Source: Ferrithrix thermotolerans DSM 19514 (GTDB taxonomy: Bacteria; Actinomycetota; Acidimicrobiia; Acidimicrobiales; Ilumatobacteraceae). From it: DNA of 6,111 nucleotides. This document shows positions 1 through 5,154 of this stretch, piece by piece (position 1 is the first letter of the stretch; every line of letters starts with the position of its first letter). A program made the position numbers and the translations under genes. Below the pieces are notes generated by a model. The model saw only the letters and a program-made list of their open reading frames with translations. It was not told the origin of the DNA and ran no database searches. The DNA is taken from contig CAMAQQ010000081.1 in the NCBI GenBank assembly GCA_945860575.1, forward strand, positions 1 to 6,111, written 5' to 3'.

Positions 1-251
1 AAGGTTACGACTATAAACAACATGGTCAAGCAGGAAACACACATACAACTTTTGTGCCCGATGCAATTGTCGATCGGTTTTGCATCCTCGGCAAAGTTGA
101 TGAGCATTTGAAGCGGTTGAAAGAGTTGCAAGAAATCGGTGTTGATCAATTTTCGATTTATTTGCAACACGATGGAAAGCAAGAAACACTTGATGCCTAC
201 GGCAAACACATTTTGCCAGAAATTGCTTCGCGATCTCAGGCTTCTAATTAA
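1..251 (+). CDS. Luciferase-like (LLM class) F420/FMN-dependent oxidoreductase, 3' part only
   Basis: The gene enters from outside the window. The open frame runs from base 3 to the TAA at 249-251 and gives 82 C-terminal residues. A GTG at 54 is internal, because the frame is open and family-like before it (GYDYKQHG...GNTHTTFVPD). The visible part resembles the C-terminus of bacterial luciferase-like TIM-barrel oxidoreductases: an IVDRFCILG stretch, a helical stretch (VDEHLKRLKELQEIGVDQF), then IYLQHDGKQETL and a terminal helix (AYGKHILPEI). From memory it is closest to the LLM subfamily called CPS_4043/TIGR03842, often found near hydantoinase/dihydropyrimidinase and NMT1/THI5 transporter genes. 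Those enzymes use a reduced flavin or deazaflavin; the cofactor cannot be read here because the barrel core is missing. The stop codon overlaps the next ATG by one base (TAATG), so the two genes are translationally coupled. Family call fairly sure; subfamily and substrate inferred. Confidence 0.8.
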   Translation, partial: GYDYKQHGQAGNTHTTFVPDAIVDRFCILGKVDEHLKRLKELQEIGVDQFSIYLQHDGKQETLDAYGKHILPEIASRSQASN

Positions 252-1129
252 TGAAATTGATGCGTCGTCTCGCATATCGCACTTTTATGTTTGCGGTGAC
301 GCTTGGTCTAATCGTCGCCCTCTGGGAACTTTATAAAGCAACTGGCCCGCAAGATGGCGGCTTGCTGTTTGGCGTTCGAGTTTTGCCTCGCGCAAACGAC
401 ACTGCAATGCCGCACGTTTCAACAATGCTTAGTCGCTACGGTCGTCCAGAGGTGCGTGGCTCGGATAAAAAAATCTGGGTCGTCGTTCTCTCAGGGGCAT
501 GGTTTTCATTGCGATTATCGCTTGTCGGATTTTTTCTCGGAACAACAATCGGTATTGGGTTGGCAATTCTGATGGCCAGATTTACCACTGTTCGACGCGG
601 ATTGTTGCCGTATCTTGTGATGTCGCAGACCGTTCCGTTGATCGCCCTTGCGCCTCTGGTTGTGAGTTGGGGAGGAAAACTTGAGATCGGTTCGTTCGTT
701 TGGCCCCGATGGCTATCGGCGTCAATACTCGGCACTTTTCTTGCTTTCTTTCCGGTCGCGGTCGGTACTTTGCGAGGTTTGACAAGTTCGCCTGCAGCGG
801 CAGTCGAACTAATGAGTAGTTACGCGGCCTCGTGGCGCCAGACACTCTTTAAGTTGCGTTTTCCCGCTGCGGTTCCATTTTTGGTTCCGGCATTGAAACT
901 CGGTGCATCAGGCGCCGTAGTTGGTGTTGTCGTCGCTGAAATTAGCACTGGTCTCAAGGGTGGCATTGGGCGATTAATTATTGAGTATGCCCGTGAAGCA
1001 ACTGGCGATCCGGCAAAAGTTTTCACCGCGGTTTTCGGCGCAGCGGCACTTGGGTTGACAATGTCAGGATTGGTTGCGTTGTTTGATTTGTATTTAATGC
1101 GCAACCGACCAAAGGAGACCAGCACATGA
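251..1129 (+). CDS. ABC importer inner-membrane permease 1 (NMT1/THI5-linked, SsuC/ThiX-like)
   Basis: 292-residue integral membrane subunit of a binding-protein-dependent importer (BPD_transp_1 fold). Likely membrane segments lie near residues 10-27, 84-108, 117-140, 154-175, 207-231 and 262-283. The cytoplasmic EAA loop that docks on the ATPase is clear near residues 182-215: ELMSSYAAS, then LFKLRFPAAVPFLVPALK, without the final Gly of the classical motif. The stretch between segments 1 and 2 is long (about residues 28-80) and contains VLPRANDTAMPHVSTML, which matches the 'LPSPxxV' position of related permeases. The ATG at 251 overlaps the upstream stop by one base, and no strong Shine-Dalgarno is visible, so expression probably depends on coupling. 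The 3' end overlaps the ATPase gene by 4 nt (ATGA). Permease 2 below carries a sister EAA loop with the same SYAAS core, so the channel is probably a heterodimer of the two. Cargo is inferred from the binding protein only. Confidence 0.93.
   Translation: MKLMRRLAYRTFMFAVTLGLIVALWELYKATGPQDGGLLFGVRVLPRANDTAMPHVSTMLSRYGRPEVRGSDKKIWVVVLSGAWFSLRLSLVGFFLGTTIGIGLAILMARFTTVRRGLLPYLVMSQTVPLIALAPLVVSWGGKLEIGSFVWPRWLSASILGTFLAFFPVAVGTLRGLTSSPAAAVELMSSYAASWRQTLFKLRFPAAVPFLVPALKLGASGAVVGVVVAEISTGLKGGIGRLIIEYAREATGDPAKVFTAVFGAAALGLTMSGLVALFDLYLMRNRPKETST
1111..1117 (+). promoter_or_regulatory. Shine-Dalgarno for the ATPase gene
   Basis: AAAGGAG lies 8 nt before the ATG at 1126, inside the last codons of permease 1. 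It supports the ATG at 1126 as the start and explains efficient initiation across the 4-nt ATGA overlap. Confidence 0.8.
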
Positions 1130-1956
1130 GTGACTTAGCAAATCTGAACGCTGTTGAAGTTACTGGTGTTAGCAAAATATTTAATGAAGGCAAAGCCAAT
1201 CAAGTTGATGCACTACTTGATGTAAATTTGACAATTGCGCCTGGCGAGTTCGTTTCGCTGATTGGCCCATCTGGTTGTGGCAAGTCAACTTTGTTGCGAT
1301 TGATCGCCAACTTACTTGAACCCACTCAGGGCGAGATCAGCGTTAACGGCAAAACTGCGGCCCAAGCGCGACTTGATCAAGATTATGGAATGGCTTTTCA
1401 GCAAGCAGGATTATTTGATTGGCGCACAGTTGGCAAAAATATTGAACTTCCACTCGAATTAAAGGGCTGGAATAAAAAAAAGCGCGCAGCACGCGTAGCC
1501 GAGATGCTGGATCTCGTGAAGTTGCAAGATTTCGGCAGGATGTATCCGTGGCAACTCTCTGGCGGTATGCAACAGCGTGTCGCAATCGCGCGAGCACTTG
1601 CCGCGCACCCGCCATTGCTGTTAATGGATGAGCCATTTGGTGCTTTGGATGAAATGACACGCGAATATATGCAAGGCGAGTTGCTGAGAATTTGTGCCGA
1701 AACATCGACAACAGTTGTCTTTGTAACCCACTCAATCCCCGAGGCTGTTTACCTTTCGAATCGAGTCGTCGTAATGTCGCCGCGACCCGGGCGAATACTT
1801 CAGGTGATTTCAGTGAACCTAGGTTCAAAGCGAAGCGAATTAACGCGTGCCGCCGATGGTTTTTTCCGCAGCATCACTTCGGTACGCGAGGCACTGCGTG
1901 GCACCCACGCGCAACATGTCGCAAGCACTGCAATCCGTGGCGCAGAAGATCGCTGA
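1126..1956 (+). CDS. ABC importer ATP-binding protein (SsuB/TauB/ThiZ-like)
   Basis: 276-residue nucleotide-binding subunit that powers the importer by ATP hydrolysis on the cytoplasmic face. All motifs are intact: Walker A GPSGCGKST at residues 47-55, Q-loop FQQ at 91-93, signature LSGGMQQR at 144-151, Walker B LLLMDEP at 164-170 with Glu169 as catalytic base, D-loop GALDEM at 172-177, and H-loop TH with His202. The sequence FDWRTVGKNIELPLE after the Q-loop is typical of the nitrate/sulfonate/taurine/pyrimidine-precursor group of importer ATPases. About 50 residues follow the core; they are short compared with ATPases that carry a regulatory domain, so no trans-inhibition domain is present. 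The start is fixed by the Shine-Dalgarno at 1111 and by the ATGA overlap with permease 1. Permease 2 begins 14 nt after the stop. Function as transporter ATPase is certain; cargo is not encoded here. Confidence 0.96.
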   Translation: MSDLANLNAVEVTGVSKIFNEGKANQVDALLDVNLTIAPGEFVSLIGPSGCGKSTLLRLIANLLEPTQGEISVNGKTAAQARLDQDYGMAFQQAGLFDWRTVGKNIELPLELKGWNKKKRAARVAEMLDLVKLQDFGRMYPWQLSGGMQQRVAIARALAAHPPLLLMDEPFGALDEMTREYMQGELLRICAETSTTVVFVTHSIPEAVYLSNRVVVMSPRPGRILQVISVNLGSKRSELTRAADGFFRSITSVREALRGTHAQHVASTAIRGAEDR

Positions 1957-1970
1957 GCAAACACACGCGC

Positions 1971-2735
1971 ATGAAAACTCTTGACCGCATCAAAAGTATC
2001 GTGGCGCCACTCGTTTTCGGTGTGGTGTTTATAGCACTGTGGGAGGGTGCGGTAAAGGGCTTTGAACTAAAACCATATTTTTTGGCTGCACCGTCAAAAA
2101 TCATGGAGCAATTTCTAAAGAATACAACTCGAATTTGGGAAGCCACCGCGGTCTCTGGCGGCAATGCGTTGGTTGGATTAGTTATCGGCACGATTCTTGG
2201 TGTCGCAATGAGTTTCATTCTCAGTAGGTTTCGGTTTTTAAGTCAACTGGTTACACCTTTGGCAATTTCGCTTAATGCAATCCCGATTTTTGTCCTCGTG
2301 GCTGTTCTGAACAATATGTATTCGATTACCAGTGAGATTCCGCGTCGATTCATGGTCACGCTCGTTGTTTATTTCATTGTTCTCGTAAATGTGGCTCGGG
2401 GCTTGACACAGGTGAGTTCAATCCAAGTTGAGTTAATGCGCAGTTACGCTGCCAGCGAGTTTGCGATCTTGCGCAAAGTTCGTGTGCCCAATGCGATTCC
2501 GTATTTGTTTACGGCGCTCAAAGTGGCCGCACCAGCCTCGGTAATTACTGCTTTTGTCAGTGAATACTTTGGTGGTCTACAAAACGGTCTAGGTAGTCGG
2601 ATTACCAGCAATATTGCGAATGCTAAGAACGCCGCGGCGTGGGCTTACGTTTTGGGCGCTTGCCTACTTGGGCTAGCGTTCTACACAGTCTCCATCGTTT
2701 TGGAGAGTTTGACTCGAAGGGGTCAGAGCAAATAA
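1971..2735 (+). CDS. ABC importer inner-membrane permease 2 (NMT1/THI5-linked, SsuC/ThiX-like)
   Basis: 254-residue BPD_transp_1 permease, the second membrane subunit of the importer. Likely membrane segments lie near residues 9-27, 62-84, 90-112, 127-145, 178-197 and 222-245. The EAA loop is near residues 150-183 (VELMRSYAAS, then LRKVRVPNAIPYLFTALK). YFLAAPSKI at about residues 36-44 matches the 'LPSPxxI' element of these permeases. The frame is open upstream to 1692, but that stretch lies antiphase inside the ATPase gene and reads as low-complexity Arg/Ser-rich sequence. The ATG at 1971 gives a normal N-terminus with TM1, so I chose it. The 14-nt gap to the ATPase stop holds no recognisable Shine-Dalgarno (GCAAACACACGCGC), suggesting reinitiation after the ATPase stop. 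It is shorter than permease 1 mainly because the loop between TM1 and TM2 is compact. Both permeases differ enough to be a true heterodimer rather than a recent duplication. Confidence 0.93.
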   Translation: MKTLDRIKSIVAPLVFGVVFIALWEGAVKGFELKPYFLAAPSKIMEQFLKNTTRIWEATAVSGGNALVGLVIGTILGVAMSFILSRFRFLSQLVTPLAISLNAIPIFVLVAVLNNMYSITSEIPRRFMVTLVVYFIVLVNVARGLTQVSSIQVELMRSYAASEFAILRKVRVPNAIPYLFTALKVAAPASVITAFVSEYFGGLQNGLGSRITSNIANAKNAAAWAYVLGACLLGLAFYTVSIVLESLTRRGQSK

Positions 2736-2744
2736 CAACAAATG

Positions 2745-2758
2745 CGGGATAAATCCCG
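2745..2758 (+). other. Small intergenic hairpin ahead of the binding-protein gene
   Basis: CGGGATAAATCCCG is an inverted repeat with CGGGA/TCCCG arms (5 bp) and a TAAA loop. It starts 9 nt after the permease 2 stop and touches the ribosome binding site of the next gene. There is no T-run after it, so it is not an intrinsic terminator. Likely roles, by inference, are an mRNA-end barrier or processing site that lets the binding protein be made in excess over the permeases, or a 5' leader stem if a promoter lies just upstream. Confidence 0.5.
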
Positions 2759-2764
2759 GGGGAG
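2758..2764 (+). promoter_or_regulatory. Strong Shine-Dalgarno for the binding-protein gene
   Basis: GGGGGAG ends 6 nt before the ATG at 2771. It is the best ribosome binding site in the window and fixes the start. Its first G is also the last base of the preceding hairpin stem, so a folded stem would sit directly against the ribosome site. Confidence 0.8.
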
Positions 2765-2770
2765 AAATAA

Positions 2771-3943
2771 ATGAAAACAAAATCATTGAAGATTGCCTTA
2801 GCGGGCATCGCGGTGATGTCGTTGATTGCTGGCGCCTGTGGCGGTAGTGATGACGCAGCAACCGAAGAAGTAGTAACCGAAGAATCAGCAGCACCTGCTG
2901 CAGAGTGTGTGACTCCAACACCAGTGAAGTTGCAACTTCAATGGTTCACTCAGGCACAGTTTGCTGGTTATTATGCAGCACAAGATCAGGGTTTCTACAC
3001 CGAGCAATGTCTTGATGTAACAATCTTGGAAGGTGCAGTAGACATCACCCCACAAAACGTGCTTGCCGATGGCCAGGCTGATTTTGCAATCTCGTGGGTT
3101 TCAAAAGCGCTAGCAAGTCGTGAAGGTGGAGCAGACATTGTGAATATCGCACAAGTCTTCCAACGATCAGGCACATTGCAGGTTTCGTTCAAAGATAAGA
3201 ACATCGCAACTCCTGCAGATTTCAAGGGCAAGAACATCGGTAACTGGGGTTACGGCAACGAATTTGAAATTTTTGCTGCTCTCACCAAGGCCGGTCTTGA
3301 TCCAGCAAAAGATGTAAAACTTGTTCAGCAACAATTCGACATGGCGGGCTTGCTCGCAGGCGATATTGATGCCGCTGAAGCAATGACCTACAACGAGTAC
3401 GCACAAGTTCTTGAGGCAATCAATCCAAAAACTAAGGCTCTCTACACTGCAGACGACTTCAATGTCGTTTCATACGAGGCTGAAGGTGTTGGAATGTTGC
3501 AAGATGCAATTTGGGCAGACGGCAAGCGTCTTTCAGATGCTGCGTATGTTGATACTGCAACTCGGTTTGTTGCGGCCTCACTTCAAGGTTGGGCATTCTG
3601 CCGTGACAACACATCGGCTTGCCGAGACATCGTTGTTTCAAAAGGATCAAAACTTGGAGCAAGTCACCAATTGTGGCAAATGAACGAAGTTAACAAGTTG
3701 ATCTGGCCAGCCGCAGGCGGCGCCGGAATGATCGACGCAGCAGCATGGGAGCGCACAGCGAGTCTTTCGCAAACAGCAAAGAATCTCGAAGGTGGAACCG
3801 TGTTGACAAAGGCTCCAGATGCGGGTTCATACACCAATGACATCGTGACTGCAGCGCTCGCGTTGCTAAACGCTAAAGGTGTTGACACAACAGGTTCGGC
3901 ATACATGCCAGAGACTGTTACCCTCACCGAAGGTGGCAACTGA
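2771..3943 (+). CDS. ABC importer substrate-binding lipoprotein, NMT1/THI5-like (ThiY-like)
   Basis: 390-residue extracytoplasmic receptor that captures the cargo and delivers it to the two permeases. Residues 1-22 form a lipoprotein signal peptide: basic MKTKSLK, a hydrophobic core, then IAGA before Cys23, the predicted lipidation site. GGSDD and an acidic, Ala/Glu-rich linker (about 24-45) tether it to the membrane. The domain starts near residue 51 with VKLQLQWFTQAQFAGYYAA, the hallmark opening of the NMT1/THI5 family, which includes ThiY binding formylaminopyrimidine. Other family-like stretches are GQADFAISW (101-109), IAQVFQRSGTLQVSF (126-140), AMTYNEYAQVLE (194-205), GVGMLQDAIWA (229-239) and NEVNKLIWP (295-303). 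The Cys-rich core of yeast THI5 is absent, as expected for a binding protein rather than a synthase. Besides Cys23 there are four cysteines, 46, 80, 267 and 274, possibly two disulfides. Length is normal and no frame damage is seen. Cargo is probably a pyrimidine-like compound; this is inferred from family and neighbours. Confidence 0.93.
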   Translation: MKTKSLKIALAGIAVMSLIAGACGGSDDAATEEVVTEESAAPAAECVTPTPVKLQLQWFTQAQFAGYYAAQDQGFYTEQCLDVTILEGAVDITPQNVLADGQADFAISWVSKALASREGGADIVNIAQVFQRSGTLQVSFKDKNIATPADFKGKNIGNWGYGNEFEIFAALTKAGLDPAKDVKLVQQQFDMAGLLAGDIDAAEAMTYNEYAQVLEAINPKTKALYTADDFNVVSYEAEGVGMLQDAIWADGKRLSDAAYVDTATRFVAASLQGWAFCRDNTSACRDIVVSKGSKLGASHQLWQMNEVNKLIWPAAGGAGMIDAAAWERTASLSQTAKNLEGGTVLTKAPDAGSYTNDIVTAALALLNAKGVDTTGSAYMPETVTLTEGGN

Positions 3944-3955
3944 GTTCGCTCAGTT
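3938..3955 (+). other. UUCG-loop hairpin overlapping the stop codon
   Basis: AACTGAG, loop TTCG, CTCAGTT: a perfect 7-bp stem whose 5' arm contains the TGA stop (3941-3943) of the binding-protein gene. What follows is AT-rich but has no plus-strand T-run, so it is not itself a Rho-independent terminator. It may protect the 3' end of the mRNA or assist the stronger terminator 27 nt downstream; this role is inferred. Confidence 0.55.
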
Positions 3956-3982
3956 AATTAGTTAAAAAAGTTATTAAAAACT

Positions 3983-4012
3983 GGCGGGTCGCTTCGGCGG
4001 CCCGCCTTTTTT
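3983..4012. terminator. Bidirectional intrinsic terminator between convergent operons
   Basis: A 10-bp GC-rich stem (GGCGGGTCGC / GCGGCCCGCC, one T-G pair) closes on a C(TTCG)G tetraloop, an exceptionally stable loop type. On the plus strand it is followed by six T and then ATTGTTTT. Read on the minus strand, the stem is followed after two bases by TTTTTAATAACTTTTTT. It therefore fits as the end of the plus-strand transporter operon and of the minus-strand operon whose last stop codon is about 38 nt away (4045). Confidence 0.92.
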
Positions 4013-4044
4013 ATTGTTTTGATTCGTTTACCGCTATGAGATAT

Positions 4045-4287
4045 TTAGATATACGGGCAGTGTCGACAATTGTTCATGCAGCAAAAGCCACGTTGCTTGA
4101 GTGTGGCTGCAGTTATCACAAACAGCGAACTTATCGGGTCGATGTATCCATCCGAGCCGCTGGCCAATGCTTTCTCGTGAGCCGAGATAATCAACTCATA
4201 GCCATCAGCATCTGGTGAGAGTCGCGACTCGTTTGGTTCATTGAGTGAGCGATTTGCGAGTTTGGTGATTTTATTTTCGTTAGGCAT
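4045..4287 (-). CDS. DUF5522-type small protein with C-terminal cysteine cluster
   Basis: 80-residue protein of unknown function. The N-terminal 25 or so residues are polar and look unstructured. Residues 30-66 (YELIISAHEKALASG, GYIDP, LFVITAATLKQRG) match the small DUF5522 family, and the end is CCMNNCRHCPYI: Cys69, Cys70, Cys74, His76 and Cys77. The family ending I remember is CCGxGCRHCPY, so the cysteine/His pattern is fully kept while the two Gly are Met71 and Asn73. Such a cluster suggests binding of a metal or Fe-S centre, which is inference. No membrane segment or signal peptide is visible, so it should be cytoplasmic. It lies 6 nt after the BtuF-like gene on the same strand and is the last gene before the terminator. 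No Shine-Dalgarno precedes the ATG, so translation is probably by reinitiation. The family assignment comes from the C-terminal motif. Confidence 0.82.
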   Translation of the reverse strand: MPNENKITKLANRSLNEPNESRLSPDADGYELIISAHEKALASGSDGYIDPISSLFVITAATLKQRGFCCMNNCRHCPYI

Positions 4288-4293
4288 AAACAG

Positions 4294-5130
4294 TTAGTCA
4301 ATTGTGATGTTATGAAAAATTTTCGCCAGTTGTTCAACGCCATCAGCAATCGACGGCGCAGGGCGTGCGAAAAATCGATCAGCGTCGACGCACGCTGTTT
4401 GCCATCTTGGATCAAACTCGTGTGCGAGCGCAGAGGCTTCTTTCGCGGCGCGCACTTCATCGAACCCACACGGCGCAAATACAACAATGTCGGGATGTGC
4501 TTCGCGAACCGCCTGCCATGATGTCGTCACAGATGGCACACCGGGTTTACCGAGAACTTCGATCCCGCCGGCTGCTTCAACCATTTCAGGAATCCAGTGA
4601 CCACTCGCAAATGGAGGATCAAGCCATTCAGCGATGAACACCCGCGGCCGTTTTCTTCCAGCGACCGCACGTCGTACCATTTCGATGCGCTCAAGCATCT
4701 GATTCGCAACTTGTTCGCCCTTGGCAACCACGCCGAGCGCAGCGCCAAGAGTAACGACAGACTGCGCGACTTCGTTGATCGTGTGTGGATCAAGTGAGAT
4801 CACTTTTGCACCAACATCACAAACATTGTCGCTTGAGACTGCACACACACGGCATAAATCTTGGGTGATGATCACATCGGGTGCTAATTGTCGGAGAATA
4901 GCCTCATCAATTGCATAGAGCTCTTCGCCGTTGTGCATCGCGGTACGAACTTGAGTATCGATTTGTGCACCTGAAAGTTGCATTGAATCAACACGACTGA
5001 GTGAGACAATTTTTGCGGACGCGCTTGATGGTGGCCAGTTGCATTCGCAAGATCGACCGACGAGGTCGGCGATCAATCCGAGATCACCAATTATTTCGGT
5101 GGCGCTAGGTAGCAAAGAGACGATACGCAC
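4294..5130 (-). CDS. Cytosolic BtuF-like cobalamin-binding-family protein
   Basis: 278 residues of the periplasmic-binding-protein class III fold (BtuF/FepB-like). MRIVSLLPSATEII at the very N-terminus is already the first beta strand of the domain, and there is no signal peptide or lipobox, so the protein should stay in the cytoplasm. That sets it apart from BtuF of the vitamin B12 importer; no BtuC or BtuD gene is in the window. Other family-like stretches are LVGRSCECNWPP (23-34), APDVIITQDLCRVCAVS (83-99, with Cys93-x2-Cys96), EWLDPPFASGHWIPEMVEAAGG (split as 168-178 and 179-189), VFAPCGF (217-223) and FFARPAPSIADG (253-264). The start is GTG at 5130-5128; the only in-frame alternative in the 24-nt gap is a CTG, and the GTG places the family N-terminus exactly. 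No Shine-Dalgarno is visible. Databases usually call such proteins 'cobalamin-binding protein', but transport is unlikely. The real ligand is unknown. Confidence 0.85.
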   Translation of the reverse strand: MRIVSLLPSATEIIGDLGLIADLVGRSCECNWPPSSASAKIVSLSRVDSMQLSGAQIDTQVRTAMHNGEELYAIDEAILRQLAPDVIITQDLCRVCAVSSDNVCDVGAKVISLDPHTINEVAQSVVTLGAALGVVAKGEQVANQMLERIEMVRRAVAGRKRPRVFIAEWLDPPFASGHWIPEMVEAAGGIEVLGKPGVPSVTTSWQAVREAHPDIVVFAPCGFDEVRAAKEASALAHEFDPRWQTACVDADRFFARPAPSIADGVEQLAKIFHNITID

Positions 5131-5154
5131 AAAACAATCGCGAAGAAACAGTGA

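Noticed and set aside
1343..1828. 161-residue open frame antisense to the ATPase gene
   Set aside because: It runs opposite a gene with every ABC motif intact and shows no recognisable domain.
1692..1970. Upstream in-frame extension of permease 2 by 93 residues
   Set aside because: It overlaps the ATPase gene out of frame, reads as Arg/Ser-rich non-family sequence, and permeases of this type start just before TM1, as the ATG at 1971 does.
2855..2890. Short direct repeat AACCGAAGAA (2860-2869 and 2875-2884) in the binding-protein gene
   Set aside because: It only encodes the repetitive TEE-containing acidic linker after the lipid anchor, which is normal low-complexity sequence for such lipoproteins.
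2771..3943. Possibility that the NMT1/THI5-like gene is a THI5-type pyrimidine synthase
   Set aside because: The protein has a lipoprotein signal peptide, lacks the Cys-rich core of yeast THI5, and sits in a complete importer operon.
4294..4797. Several short frames on both strands inside the BtuF-like gene
   Set aside because: The BtuF-like frame carries continuous family motifs; the others have no family likeness and no start signals.
4294..5130. Vitamin B12 importer (BtuFCD) locus
   Set aside because: The BtuF-like protein has no export signal, and no BtuC or BtuD type gene is next to it; the ABC genes in the window belong to the NMT1/THI5 type.
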